From the NCBI RefSeq assembly GCF_003024525.3, contig NZ_CP035936.1:62001-126000 (forward strand): a stretch of DNA of 64,000 nucleotides, written 5' to 3'. Below the pieces are notes generated by a model. That model was not told the DNA's origin, made no database searches, and was given only the letters and a program-made list of their open reading frames with translations. The translations under genes and the position numbers were made by a program. Each line of letters opens with the position of its first letter. The first letter of the stretch is position 1. The DNA comes from Acinetobacter cumulans (GTDB taxonomy: Bacteria > Pseudomonadota > Gammaproteobacteria > Pseudomonadales > Moraxellaceae). Below are positions 53,401-62,756 of this stretch, piece by piece.

Positions 53401-55014
53401 TTACAGCGACGTTTTAGACCAAATCGCACCTGCCTCCGCGTTGTATTGTCGTATCTTGGCTTGTTGATAGAAGCGTAAAAATGCCAATGCAAACACGATA
53501 GTGATTAAATCAATCCACCATAAAGTCATAGGGGTTGAAGCGATCAAACTAATTATAAAACTTACAGGTGCAACTAAGCTTAAAACTATAGCAATAGCCA
53601 ATAACAACTCAGGTAATGCTTTGGCCGCGCCCACCATAAAACTATAGACCAGGCTGAAAATAAAGATCAGGTAATAACTATAGACCAGAAGATGGTTCAT
53701 ACTTTCTAAGCCTAAATTCGCCAAACTGCCCCAGCGTCCAATCGCCATACTAACCACAACCGCAAACACACAGCCCAAACATGCACCAATGCTTAAATTT
53801 GCAATAAAGCGCACATCTTTACGTTGTTGTACTGGAGCAAGTTGTGGATTTTTTTGACGTTTAATCCGCGACTCAATCCATAAAATATTGCCTGAATAAA
53901 ATAAAAATGCCCCGCCGATCCCAAAGATAAAATACAGCCAACGAGTCAAGTCGCCACCATAATTACCAAAGTGCAAACTAAACATAGAGCGAATTACTTG
54001 ATCCATCGCGGTGGCATGCGTATTTAAATTATTGGTTCTATACGGCTGAGTTTGATAAGGATTAAACATCATTACATCAAAGCGATCGCCACGCAGCATT
54101 TGCTCTGAGCTGTACAAATTGACACGTGCCGAAGCTTTCTCTGGTTTATCCAAGTTATTAAAGCTGATGGAGCTAATTTGATATTCAGGTGCTTGGCGCT
54201 GAATATTGGCAAAGATTTTTTCTACATTTAAGGGCTCGACAGGTTCAACCACTTTCATTGCGGGTGGACGTGCAGATAAAGGCTTATCTTTTGAGACTAA
54301 GCCACCAATCGCACCATAAATAACATCGTGATAAGCAAAAGCAATAACTGTCGCGCAAATTAAAATATGAAAAGGTAAACTGGTAATACCAATAACATTA
54401 TGGGCATCAAGCCAAAAGCGCTTTTTATTTTTCCCTGCCCGAATGGCAAAATAATCTTTCACCAAAGTAGGTAGCAGTACAATTAAACCTGTCATTAAAG
54501 CTAAAAAGTACAAAACCGAAACAAAGCCCATGACATACATACCAACGGTATGATCGCCCAAAGTACCTGGAATACCTGCTGTTTCATGTAGTTGTTCAAT
54601 GAGCCAACCCAACTTGGATAAGTTTTCCTGCTCAACATGCAAAGTTCCATCTTGTTCTAAAGTTGCCAACATCGCATTTTGATGCAGATCAATACTATGC
54701 TCATCATTTTTGACTTCAGTTGTGGCTTTCCATTGCATTGGCGCATAGTGAAACTCTTTAGAGTCGAGATTCAACTGAAAACTTTTCAGAGTTTCAGGAT
54801 GCTGTGCTTGTACTTTTTCAACCAATTCATTGTATTGATGCGTTTCAATAGTATTTAAGCTTTGCGCTGGTGGTGTCACCCATCGACTGATTTCATGTTG
54901 AAACATGCTCAGCCCACCCGCAAAAAAGCAGATGAATAATAAAATGCCAGATGTAATCCCCACCCATGTATGTAATTCTTTGGCATGGCGAATAATATCG
55001 GTACGAACTTTCAC
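53401..55014 (-). CDS. PepSY-domain membrane protein, iron-uptake associated
   Basis: This 537-aa PepSY-associated transmembrane protein has four to five long helices, two periplasmic PepSY-like segments (around 50-130 and 250-310) and conserved histidines in ELHTWVGI, LHETAGIPG and DAHNVIGI that could bind heme. Such proteins are thought to reduce or release iron from siderophores near TonB receptors. The start is GTG 55014, and AGGATAA upstream holds both its ribosome site and the stop of the previous gene, so translation is coupled. It is the last gene of a three-gene set. Confidence 0.82.
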   Translation of the reverse strand: MKVRTDIIRHAKELHTWVGITSGILLFICFFAGGLSMFQHEISRWVTPPAQSLNTIETHQYNELVEKVQAQHPETLKSFQLNLDSKEFHYAPMQWKATTEVKNDEHSIDLHQNAMLATLEQDGTLHVEQENLSKLGWLIEQLHETAGIPGTLGDHTVGMYVMGFVSVLYFLALMTGLIVLLPTLVKDYFAIRAGKNKKRFWLDAHNVIGITSLPFHILICATVIAFAYHDVIYGAIGGLVSKDKPLSARPPAMKVVEPVEPLNVEKIFANIQRQAPEYQISSISFNNLDKPEKASARVNLYSSEQMLRGDRFDVMMFNPYQTQPYRTNNLNTHATAMDQVIRSMFSLHFGNYGGDLTRWLYFIFGIGGAFLFYSGNILWIESRIKRQKNPQLAPVQQRKDVRFIANLSIGACLGCVFAVVVSMAIGRWGSLANLGLESMNHLLVYSYYLIFIFSLVYSFMVGAAKALPELLLAIAIVLSLVAPVSFIISLIASTPMTLWWIDLITIVFALAFLRFYQQAKIRQYNAEAGAIWSKTSL

Positions 55015-55020
55015 AATGAT

Positions 55021-55311
55021 TTATCCTCGAAACGCCAATAAAATGCCATAGGCTATACAATTCAATACGCTATAAATTAGAACAGCTTGCCAACCTTTGG
55101 GAATAAAATAAGCAATAAATACCAAAGGCAAATACAGCCAAGGTACAGACCACATGCCCAGTTGTGGCGCTAAGGCTTTGTCTAAATGCTGAAGTCCCCA
55201 AATCGTAATAAAAGATGCACCTGCAATCGATAGGCTTAAACCTAAAATCCAGCCTGCAAAGCTTTTCGACCACCAATCAGCTTGGATTTTTTGTTGAACG
55301 AGAAATTTCAT
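55021..55311 (-). CDS. Small membrane protein, DUF3649-like
   Basis: The protein has 97 residues from ATG 55311 (an ATG ten codons upstream is possible). It has three membrane helices: GWILGLSLSIAGASFITIW, LYLPLVFIAYFIP and AVLIYSVLNCIAYGILLAF. Small proteins of this kind accompany PepSY membrane proteins in iron-uptake clusters. It overlaps the end of the upstream gene by 35 bases. Confidence 0.68.
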   Translation of the reverse strand: MKFLVQQKIQADWWSKSFAGWILGLSLSIAGASFITIWGLQHLDKALAPQLGMWSVPWLYLPLVFIAYFIPKGWQAVLIYSVLNCIAYGILLAFRG

Positions 55312-55564
55312 GCGGGATATTTTTCTTAAATAAAGCAACAAAAGGAATTAATGACCAGACCACCAGTAGCGTCATGAGCCACATATACACGGCAACCAGC
55401 TTAAGCACAGACATCAACAGAAAGATGAGCGACACTAAAATTAAGCTAAGCCCAATATATAAATGGTGTTTGCGAAGTGACTGCTGGAGTAGATTTTGAT
55501 GGCGATGGCTGAAATACAATAACAAGCACCCCATCATACAGAGAATGACAGCAAGGATTTTCAT
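55277..55564 (-). CDS. Small membrane protein, DUF3325-like
   Basis: The protein has 95 residues from ATG 55564, with AGGG nine bases upstream. It has three membrane helices (MKILAVILCMMGCLLLYFS, GLSLILVSLIFLLM, MWLMTLLVVWSLIPFVALF). The 35-base overlap with the next gene and the gene order match DUF3325-DUF3649-PepSY sets found beside TonB-dependent siderophore receptors. No receptor is present here. About 120 bases upstream an IS element begins. Confidence 0.68.
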   Translation of the reverse strand: MKILAVILCMMGCLLLYFSHRHQNLLQQSLRKHHLYIGLSLILVSLIFLLMSVLKLVAVYMWLMTLLVVWSLIPFVALFKKNIPHEISRSTKNPS

Positions 55565-55621
55565 GGATCTAAACCCTATGGAGAGAACGAGTGATGTCAA
55601 AACAGTAAGGGTTGATATAGA

Positions 55622-55654
55622 CATGAGACAGCCACTTGGGGTGACTGTCTCATG
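55622..55654 (-). terminator. Hairpin upstream of the iron-uptake cluster, possible terminator of a lost gene
   Basis: A perfect 10-bp stem CATGAGACAG / CTGTCTCATG encloses a further CAC/GTG pairing. It lies between the IS element and the first gene of the cluster. It would suit the end of a minus-strand gene now missing. Confidence 0.5.
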
Positions 55655-55771
55655 CCAATTTTAATAAACCCTAAAGGCTTAAAAGAGATGGATCCGTAAA
55701 TTTGAACAACTCCTATAAGTGATATTCTGCTCCTCAAATGATGTTATAAACATCAATATATGGAGTATTTT

Positions 55772-56077
55772 ATGGCACGTAGACCAAGAAGAAATCATTC
55801 AAATGATTTTAAAGCTAAGGTAGCACTTGCTGCGATTAAAGCAGAAAAAACACTTGCTGAATTGAGTGCTGAGTTTGATGTTCATCAAAACCAAATTATT
55901 GACTGGAAAAATCAATTGATCTCAGCTTCCTCGCAAGCTTTCGATCAATCAAAAGCTCCAACAGAACCACCCATCGATCTAAAAAAACTACATGCAAAAA
56001 TCGGTGAGCAGGCATTAGAAATTGATTTTTTAGAAGGTGTGTTGAAGAAACTGGGCCGCTTCAACCACAAAAGTTAA
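55772..56077 (+). CDS. IS3-family transposase OrfA
   Basis: The protein has 101 residues from ATG 55772, with GGAG six bases upstream. The helix-turn-helix_8 type DNA-binding domain reads MARRPRRNHSNDFKAKVALAA, then LAELSAEFDVHQNQIIDWK. A leucine-zipper-like tail (LKKLHAKIGEQALEIDFLEGVLKK) follows. It binds the IS ends. Confidence 0.9.
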   Translation: MARRPRRNHSNDFKAKVALAAIKAEKTLAELSAEFDVHQNQIIDWKNQLISASSQAFDQSKAPTEPPIDLKKLHAKIGEQALEIDFLEGVLKKLGRFNHKS

Positions 56078-56163
56078 TCGACGACTCACTTCAGATTTCA
56101 GTATCTAAGCAAGCTAAGCTGCTGAAAGTCTCCCGTGGTTGTTATTACTATCGCCCAAAACCT

Positions 56164-56904
56164 GTGAGTGCATCAGATCTGAAGCTGATGCGATGTATTG
56201 ATGAATTACATATGCAATATCCTTTTGCAGGCAGTCGTATGATGCGTGATTTGTTGAATCGTCAAGGACATCATATAGGACGACGTCATACACGTACTTT
56301 AATGAAGAAAATGGGTATTCAGGCGTTATATTGCAAACCAAATTTAAGCCAGGCTAATCAAGCTCACCGTAAATATCCATATCTGCTCAAAGGATTGGCT
56401 ATTCAGCGCAGTAATCAAGTGTGGTCTACGGATATAACGTATATCCCTATGGCAAAAGGCTTTGTTTATTTATGTGCTGTGATTGATTGGCATAGCCGCA
56501 AGGTACTTGCGCATAGAGTATCGATTAGTATGGAGGTGGATTTTTGTATTTCGGCTTTAAATGAAGCGATTGAAAAATATGGTCGACCTGAAATATTTAA
56601 TACAGACCAAGGCAGCCAGTTTACCAGTGATGCATTTATTGATGTATTGAAATCAAATGGCATTCAAATCAGTATGGATGGTAAAGGTCGATGGGTAGAT
56701 AATGTGATGGTTGAACGATTATGGCGGAGCGTTAAATATGAAGAGGTGTATCTCAAAGCTTATAGCAGTGTCACAGATGCGAAAAAGCAATTAAGTGCAT
56801 ATTTTGAGTTTTATAATTTGAAACGACCTCATTCGAGTCTAGACAAAATGACACCAAATGAGTTTTACTATGATCAGCTACCCCAACAAAACAAGGTGGC
56901 TTAA
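56164..56904 (+). CDS. IS3-family transposase OrfB (DDE integrase domain)
   Basis: The integrase core has the catalytic triad: Asp in STDITYIPM, Asp in NTDQGSQFTS and Glu in MVERLWRSVKYEEVYL. The frame is open well upstream of the GTG at 56164, back to at least 56056, where it overlaps the end of orfA in the -1 phase. The missing N-terminal helices (KQAKLLKVSRGCYYYRPKP) lie there. The active protein is therefore most likely an OrfAB fusion made by -1 frameshifting near 56041-56060. The element looks intact. Confidence 0.9.
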   Translation: MSASDLKLMRCIDELHMQYPFAGSRMMRDLLNRQGHHIGRRHTRTLMKKMGIQALYCKPNLSQANQAHRKYPYLLKGLAIQRSNQVWSTDITYIPMAKGFVYLCAVIDWHSRKVLAHRVSISMEVDFCISALNEAIEKYGRPEIFNTDQGSQFTSDAFIDVLKSNGIQISMDGKGRWVDNVMVERLWRSVKYEEVYLKAYSSVTDAKKQLSAYFEFYNLKRPHSSLDKMTPNEFYYDQLPQQNKVA

Positions 56905-56935
56905 CTAGAGCGGAATATCACTTATAAATACGCTT

Positions 56936-57214
56936 TTAGTTGTTCAAACAAGTGGGACCACCTCTAAATGACTTGTACTGCAAGTTAGATAACAAAAGTT
57001 CACCTAATGCTCGCATGACCAAAAAGACCATGAAACCAATGATCATATAGATCACCAGTATAGATGGACCTGCCAAACTAATTGTTTTACCAGAGCCCAT
57101 GAATAAGCCCGTACCAATCGCGCCACCAATTGCAATTAATTGGAGATGTCGGTTAGACAGACTACGTTGCAGATCGCCATTTTCAGCTGGCGAACTATTA
57201 TTTTGGTGATTCAT
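56936..57214 (-). pseudogene. cycA: cycA-like permease gene truncated by the IS element
   Basis: The first 83 codons of an amino acid permease remain (57214 down to 56966). The segment LSNRHLQLIAIGGAIGTGLF, then MGSGKTISLAGPS and ALGELLLSNLQYKSF matches CycA (D-serine/D-alanine/glycine importer). The frame then runs nine codons into the IS right end and stops at 56936. About 380 codons of a normal permease are missing. The product cannot transport. Confidence 0.85.
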
Positions 57215-57530
57215 TCTTGATTCAATTTTGCTGTCCAATCGGCACAAATTAACTTAATTGATTAAAAAAATACAAAATTATTTTCGCTTGATCTGTATTT
57301 TCGGATTAATTGCTGTATTTAATTTATTTTTCTTATATACAAAGTATAAATATTACACTAAATATAAGTAGTGACATCAACGCATACATCAATATAAAAA
57401 CTTGAAAACATGAGTAATAAAAAAACCTCCTTGCCTCAAAAAGGAATTAAACACTGGAAGTTTCGACTAACTGGCATAGCACTTGCTTAATGCAAGCTTA
57501 AATAACCTAGATGGGATGGATAAGAAAAAT
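57215..57530. other. Intergenic region between the cycA remnant and the symporter gene
   Basis: AT-rich, holding promoters of two divergent genes. A CTTGC/GCAAG hairpin lies at about 57482-57496, just before the symporter. Nothing else was recognised. Confidence 0.4.
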
Positions 57531-58886
57531 ATGCAAAACTTACAAAATTTTATGGAGACCCTAAGCGGATTAGTCTGGGGTCCTTACATGCTCGTACTGA
57601 TTGTCGGTACAGGTGTGTTCCTCACATTCCGCTTATTATTTTGGCAATTCCGTATGTTGCCATTGGCTTTCAAACAAGTCTTTGGTAAACATCCCAAAAA
57701 ACATGAAGGTGATATTAGTCAATTTGCCTCACTCATGACGGCCCTTTCAGCCACGATTGGTACGGGTAATATTGCAGGTGTTGCTACAGCCTGCGTACTT
57801 GGTGGCCCTGGTGCTGTATTTTGGATGTGGATGACCGCGCTATTTGGTATGGCCACTAAATACGGCGAAGGCGTATTGGCAGTTAAATTTCGTATAAAAA
57901 ATGAAAAAGGTGAAATGTCTGGTGGCCCGATGTATTACATCGAGCGTGGACTAGGCGCTAAATGGAAATGGCTGGCAGTACTTTTTGCGCTGTTTGGTAC
58001 CTTGGCATCCTTTGGTATTGGCAGTTCCGTGCAATCTAACACTGTGGCATTAGCGGTTGAAAAGAGCTTAGGCATTAGTACACTTACCACAGCGATTATC
58101 ATTACTGCTTTCTCTGCCTTGGTCATTTTAGGTGGTATTAAATCAATTTCAAAAGCGTCTTCGGTGATTGTTCCTGTCATGGCGATAGGCTATGTGTTAG
58201 GCGGTCTCATCATTATTGTGAACAACCTAGAGCTGGTTGTCCCTGCACTAAAATTGATCTTTACTTATGCATTTACAGGTGAAGCGGCCGCAGGTGGCGC
58301 AATCGGTGCTGCAATTCGCTATGGTGTTGCACGCGGTGTATTCTCAAATGAAGCAGGTATGGGTTCTGCGCCCATTGCGGCAGCAGCAGCACAAACTGAT
58401 CATCCTGCACGCCAAGGTCTTGTATCTATGACAGGTACATTCCTCGATACAATTGTTGTGTGCTCAATCACTGGTATTGTTTTAGTCATGGGCTTTATTA
58501 TGGCTGGCAATTCGTTTGGCGATCAAACCGGTGCTGTCCTCACGATTAGTGTATTTGACAAACTCCTACCAGGTTTTGGTGGCTGGGTGGTGACCTTTGG
58601 TATTATTTTCTTCGCCTATTCAACGATTTTAGGTTGGAGCTACTATGGCGAAAAATGCTGTACTTATTTATTGGGTGATAAATCCATCTTAATTTATCGT
58701 CTTATTTATATCGCATCTGTCTTTGTAGGCTGTGTGGTGACCCTTGATTTGGTTTGGTTATTTGCAGATACCTTTAATGGACTTATGGCTGCACCAAACT
58801 GTCTCGCACTGTTACTCCTTTCGGGCATTATTGTGAAAGAATCCAAAGACTTTATTGAACGTCGTAAAAACGGTGAACTGTACTAA
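57531..58886 (+). CDS. Alanine/glycine:cation symporter (AGCS family)
   Basis: The symporter has 451 residues from ATG 57531 (ATG 57516 and TTG 57483 are in frame upstream). It has about eleven helices. AGCS hallmarks are ALSATIGTGNIAGVATA, MWMTALFGMATKYGEG, GGPMYYIERGLG and FSNEAGMGSAPIAAAAA. It takes up alanine or glycine with sodium. It sits beside the broken cycA gene, so this may be the remaining small-neutral-amino-acid importer at this locus. Confidence 0.9.
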   Translation: MQNLQNFMETLSGLVWGPYMLVLIVGTGVFLTFRLLFWQFRMLPLAFKQVFGKHPKKHEGDISQFASLMTALSATIGTGNIAGVATACVLGGPGAVFWMWMTALFGMATKYGEGVLAVKFRIKNEKGEMSGGPMYYIERGLGAKWKWLAVLFALFGTLASFGIGSSVQSNTVALAVEKSLGISTLTTAIIITAFSALVILGGIKSISKASSVIVPVMAIGYVLGGLIIIVNNLELVVPALKLIFTYAFTGEAAAGGAIGAAIRYGVARGVFSNEAGMGSAPIAAAAAQTDHPARQGLVSMTGTFLDTIVVCSITGIVLVMGFIMAGNSFGDQTGAVLTISVFDKLLPGFGGWVVTFGIIFFAYSTILGWSYYGEKCCTYLLGDKSILIYRLIYIASVFVGCVVTLDLVWLFADTFNGLMAAPNCLALLLLSGIIVKESKDFIERRKNGELY

Positions 58887-58903
58887 AACAAAGTCTACCG
58901 CTC

Positions 58904-58931
58904 AAAAAGCCACACATTTGTGTGGCTTTTT
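58904..58931 (+). terminator. Bidirectional terminator after the symporter gene
   Basis: A 13-bp stem AAAAAGCCACACA / TGTGTGGCTTTTT with a 2-nt loop and a T6 run. Confidence 0.92.
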
Positions 58932-58974
58932 TAATGTGTCCATGAGCATCCAAATAAATACTCAATGGTAAACC

Positions 58975-59409
58975 TTAACTTAAACGACCACGTGCCGTAG
59001 AATCTTGGTCTTCATCTTCAAACTGATTTTCTAAGTCAGCTGACTCTTGACGATCAGCTTCAATTTCTAAAGCCACTTCCAGCGATAATACAAAAAAGAA
59101 GACATCTTCAATTTTCATATTACCCTCTTCATCTTCAAGATGCTGTTGCACCAATTGATATTGTGGATCTTGCTCATCAAATGGAAGCTCTAAATAAACA
59201 TCTCCTAAATAGCCATCAATGAGACTTTCATCCTCAATGCCCATACATGGTGTATATGCAATTCCATGTTCATCTAACCATGCCAAAACAACATTACGCG
59301 CATTGTCTTCTAAATCTTTATCTTCAATGTAATTTTCAAAATGTAAAAAAAGCACATCACGTTTTTTTTCACGCGCAATCGCATCGATATGTTGTATTAG
59401 CATTGGCAT
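58975..59409 (-). CDS. Acidic protein of unknown function
   Basis: The protein has 144 residues from ATG 59409, with GGA seven bases upstream. An upstream extension to 59463 is unlikely. It is very acidic, with a C-terminal tail rich in Asp/Glu (NQFEDEDQDST). An alpha/beta core reads KRDVLFLHFENYIED, VVLAWLDEHGIAY and GYLGDVYLELPFD. No family is recognised. It is divergent from radA. Confidence 0.65.
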   Translation of the reverse strand: MPMLIQHIDAIAREKKRDVLFLHFENYIEDKDLEDNARNVVLAWLDEHGIAYTPCMGIEDESLIDGYLGDVYLELPFDEQDPQYQLVQQHLEDEEGNMKIEDVFFFVLSLEVALEIEADRQESADLENQFEDEDQDSTARGRLS

Positions 59410-59594
59410 TGCAGTGATCCATTTTGAGTAATTTAAGCATCTATTATAGAGCCTGAAATGCAATTCATGCTAATGAGCAAGCACTTATGCGACACAGATT
59501 GACTGGAAACAGCCAATTTTCATTCGAATCCATAGCGTTCCAACTTATTCATGGTTATGCTCTTGCACAATGACAACAGCTTTCGACTTGGGTT

Positions 59595-60986
59595 ATGGCA
59601 AAAGCAAAAAGTGTTTATCGTTGCGAACAATGTGGTGCAGACCATCCTAAATGGTCAGGCCAATGTAGCGATTGTGGGGAATGGAATTGTTTAAATGAAG
59701 TCAGCATTGCACCTGCTGTCAGCCATCGCGCACAGCCGAAAATGGGCGGTGGTTATGCAGGCCAAGCTGCCAGTATTACCACACTCAATAAGATTTCAGT
59801 GTCCAATGAAACACGTCTGGCAACTGGCATAGGCGAATTTGACCGTGTATTGGGTGGCGGTTTAGTCACAGGTTCAGTGGTACTGATTGGTGGTGACCCT
59901 GGTATTGGTAAATCTACCATTTTATTACAAACCGCCACGCACATGGCATCTGCCAATAGCCCAGCACTCTATGTCACAGGTGAGGAATCACTTTCTCAAG
60001 TTGCGCTACGTGCTAATCGACTCGATTTGCCCACGGATCAATTAAAGGTTATGGCCGAAACCTGTGTTGAGCGTATTTGCGAAGTACTGGCACATGAACG
60101 TCCCGCTGTAGCCATTTTAGACTCAATTCAAACGCTGTATACCGAAACCTTACAATCTGCACCTGGCGGTGTTTCACAAATTCGTGAGTCGGCAGCTTTA
60201 CTCACACGCTTTGCCAAAAATAGTGGCACGGCGTTGTTTATTGTGGGTCACGTGACCAAAGAAGGCTCATTAGCAGGCCCTCGCGTATTAGAACACATGG
60301 TCGATTGTGTATTGTATTTTGAAGGACAAGCAGACTCTCGCTTTCGTATGATTCGTGCGGTTAAAAACCGTTTTGGAGCGGTCAATGAACTGGGCGTGTT
60401 TGGCATGACCGATAAAGGCCTACGCGAAGTATCTAACCCTTCTGCTATTTTTTTAAGTCGTTATGACGAAGCCATTCCAGGCTCGATTGTGATGATTAGC
60501 CGTGAAGGTACACGCCCACTATTAGTGGAGGTTCAGGCCTTAGTGGATGATGCGCATGGGCAACCACGTCGCGTGGCTTTGGGCTTAGAACAAAACCGCT
60601 TAAATATGCTCCTTGCTGTTATGCACCGACATGGTGGCGTACAAACCTCAGGCCAAGATGTCTATGTAAACATCGTGGGTGGCTTAAAAATTACCGAAAC
60701 AGGTTCTGATTTAGCAGTCCTACTTGCCTGTGCATCCAGTATTCGCGGTAAGGCCTTACCACAACAGCTAGCTGTTTTTGGTGAAGTCGGGTTATCTGGT
60801 GAAATTCGCCCTGTGCCCAATGGTCAAGAGCGCTTAAAAGAAGCGATTAAACATGGATTTAAATACATTATTGTGCCTCGGGGCAATGCGCCACAAAAAT
60901 CGATTGCAGGCGTACAAATCATTTCTGTCGCCCGTTTACACGAAGCTTTAACAGAGGCGATGAACTTAAGTGAAGAGCTCAGCTAA
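59595..60986 (+). CDS. radA: DNA repair protein RadA
   Basis: This 463-aa protein has a C4 zinc finger at the N-terminus (YRCEQCGADHPKWSGQC, then CGEW), a RecA-like ATPase with Walker A GGDPGIGKST (about 98-107), the RadA-specific KNRFG motif (AVKNRFG, about 256-262) and a Lon-like C-terminal domain (GLKITETGSDLAVLLAC, GEVGLSGEIRPV). It drives branch migration at recombination intermediates and is needed for natural transformation in related bacteria. Confidence 0.95.
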   Translation: MAKAKSVYRCEQCGADHPKWSGQCSDCGEWNCLNEVSIAPAVSHRAQPKMGGGYAGQAASITTLNKISVSNETRLATGIGEFDRVLGGGLVTGSVVLIGGDPGIGKSTILLQTATHMASANSPALYVTGEESLSQVALRANRLDLPTDQLKVMAETCVERICEVLAHERPAVAILDSIQTLYTETLQSAPGGVSQIRESAALLTRFAKNSGTALFIVGHVTKEGSLAGPRVLEHMVDCVLYFEGQADSRFRMIRAVKNRFGAVNELGVFGMTDKGLREVSNPSAIFLSRYDEAIPGSIVMISREGTRPLLVEVQALVDDAHGQPRRVALGLEQNRLNMLLAVMHRHGGVQTSGQDVYVNIVGGLKITETGSDLAVLLACASSIRGKALPQQLAVFGEVGLSGEIRPVPNGQERLKEAIKHGFKYIIVPRGNAPQKSIAGVQIISVARLHEALTEAMNLSEELS

Positions 60987-61108
60987 TCCAAGTGATGTTT
61001 GCTTGTATATTTTTTAATTAAAAATACGATTTAGATATTGAAATTCAGCGCAAATGACTGCATAAATAAGAAGAATCTATTTCTTTTTATTTTTTATAGG
61101 AAAACTCA

Positions 61109-62113
61109 ATGGAAGTTCGACAGCGTGGTTTGATTGCGGGTTTATTAACGGCTGCTTTATTAGTAGCGCCTTTAACAGCTGAAGCGAAACGTGCTGGTGG
61201 TGGTAAAAGCCATGGTATGTCTCGTCAAGCAGCACCAACTCAGTCTTACCAACAGCCTCGTCAAGCTACTCCAGCTCAACAGCCAGTTGCTCCTGCAACT
61301 GCGCCTGCTAAATCTGGTCCAGGCGTTGGCGGTATGGTTGCTGCTGGTGTAGCTGGTGCTGCAATTGGTGCGGTAGCAGCCAATGCATTAGCAGATGACA
61401 AGAACACTCATGCAACTTCGGAAGCTCAGCAGCAAGCTGCTGCACCAGCTGAAGAAGAAAAAGGTGGTCTTCCAAGCTGGATTTGGATCTTACTAGCTGC
61501 TGCTGTTGCCTTCTTCATTTTCCGTAAGATGGGCGCAAAAAAAAAACTAGCTACTAACAACCCATACGCACCTAACAATGGTGGTGCTGGTAATACAGCA
61601 CCATTTGGTCAAGCACCTAATGCGCCTCGTGGCGGTGATAACACCAATATTTTTGGTCAATCAGTGGGCGGTTCAACACCATCTGCACCTGTAAATAACG
61701 CACCTTTTGCAGGTGGCGCATACACGAATTCTGGTAGTCAGTTGCCTGATGGTACTGAGCCTGCAGCATTCTTACGTATTGCACGCCAACGCTTTAACCA
61801 TATTCAGTCTATGAATACGGCGAGCAATATTTCAGAAATTCAGCGTTATTTAACTCCTGATCTTTACCAGTCAATGTATCAAGATATTATGGCTAACCAA
61901 GATCAAGACGTTGCTGAGTTTTCTAACTTAAATGCAATGGTGACTGATTCTGCAACTGAAAATGGCCAATACGTTGTAAGCGTTCGCTTTACAGGTACTG
62001 TGAGCGAAGACTTAAACAGCCTTCCACAACCATTTGCAGAAATTTGGCATTTTGTTAAACCTGCTGGTTCTACACAAGATTGGTTGGTTGCTGGCATTCA
62101 ACAAGAAAGCTAA
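61109..62113 (+). CDS. Tim44-like domain membrane protein
   Basis: The protein has 334 residues, with AGGA seven bases upstream. It starts with a signal or anchor sequence (GLIAGLLTAALLVAPLTAEA), then a Q/P/A-rich stretch (about 38-70), a Gly/Ala hydrophobic segment (about 72-95) and a membrane helix LPSWIWILLAAAVAFFIF (about 119-136). A long Asn/Gly/Pro-rich linker leads to a C-terminal Tim44-like domain (about 215-330: FLRIARQRFNHIQSMN, then YVVSVRFTGTVSE and FAEIWHFVKP). Bacterial Tim44-like proteins are inner-membrane proteins of unclear role. Confidence 0.82.
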   Translation: MEVRQRGLIAGLLTAALLVAPLTAEAKRAGGGKSHGMSRQAAPTQSYQQPRQATPAQQPVAPATAPAKSGPGVGGMVAAGVAGAAIGAVAANALADDKNTHATSEAQQQAAAPAEEEKGGLPSWIWILLAAAVAFFIFRKMGAKKKLATNNPYAPNNGGAGNTAPFGQAPNAPRGGDNTNIFGQSVGGSTPSAPVNNAPFAGGAYTNSGSQLPDGTEPAAFLRIARQRFNHIQSMNTASNISEIQRYLTPDLYQSMYQDIMANQDQDVAEFSNLNAMVTDSATENGQYVVSVRFTGTVSEDLNSLPQPFAEIWHFVKPAGSTQDWLVAGIQQES

Positions 62114-62124
62114 GCATCACTTCT

Positions 62125-62152
62125 AAAAAAGCGATCTTCGGATCGCTTTTTT
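62125..62152 (+). terminator. Terminator of the Tim44-like gene
   Basis: The 12-bp stem AAAAAAGCGATC / GATCGCTTTTTT has a TTCG tetraloop. Confidence 0.94.
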
Positions 62153-62221
62153 TTATGGCTAAAATTCGCTTTTCTGAGCCAATCACTTTAATCTAGGCAG
62201 GTTTATTTTTGAGGTTGCCTT

Positions 62222-62752
62222 ATGTCGCAGCGTATTACTCCCCCTATTGCTTTAATTAATCGTGCATCTGCTGGTAATGCTGAAGCTCAATTTGAGCTAG
62301 CCGAAGCCTATATGCACAGCGAACATGAAGACGATATTGATCTGGCTGAAGAATGGGCACTCAGAGCAGCACAATTGGGCTTAACTGAAGCAATGTATTG
62401 GCTGGGTGAAGGCTATACAGTTTATGCTAAAGAATTACGCGAAGAAGACCCAGAAGAGTCTAAAAAATACTTTGAATATGGTTTTAATTGGTTAACTCAG
62501 GCCAGCAAAGATAAACATGCTGCCGCTATTTTTGAGTTAGCAGGCTATTACCGCCGTGGTGATGCCACTGAAAAAGACGTGAGCAAGTCTATTGAACTGG
62601 TTGAACAAGCAGCCAAATTAGGCGATGTACAAGCCATGCGCGATTTATCTTTTATCTATGCAAATGGCTTAGGTATTGATGCCAATGAAGAACAAGCTGA
62701 TTTTTGGGATCAACAAGCACAGCTTGCTGAAAGCAAAAATACTGAGCAATAA
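62222..62752 (+). CDS. Sel1-like repeat protein
   Basis: The protein has 176 residues, with GAGG seven bases before ATG. At least three Sel1/TPR-like helical repeats are visible: AGNAEAQFELAEAY (about 14-27), KHAAAIFELAGYYRRG and GDVQAMRDLSFIYANGLG. No signal peptide. Sel1 proteins are adaptor scaffolds. The partner is unknown. Confidence 0.82.
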   Translation: MSQRITPPIALINRASAGNAEAQFELAEAYMHSEHEDDIDLAEEWALRAAQLGLTEAMYWLGEGYTVYAKELREEDPEESKKYFEYGFNWLTQASKDKHAAAIFELAGYYRRGDATEKDVSKSIELVEQAAKLGDVQAMRDLSFIYANGLGIDANEEQADFWDQQAQLAESKNTEQ

Positions 62753-62756
62753 GCAA

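Larger units (their letters stand above)
55684..56965 (+). mobile_element. IS3-family insertion sequence
   Basis: The element is about 1282 bp, with imperfect inverted ends: AGAGATGGATCC on the left and AGAGGTGGTCCC read inward from the right. Both contain TTTGAACAACT and TATAAGTGATATTC further in. AAA flanks both ends, consistent with a 3-bp target duplication but weak as evidence. It carries orfA and orfB in a -1 frame relation. It interrupts a cycA-like gene on its right side. The other half of that gene is not on the left, so sequence was deleted. Confidence 0.88.
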
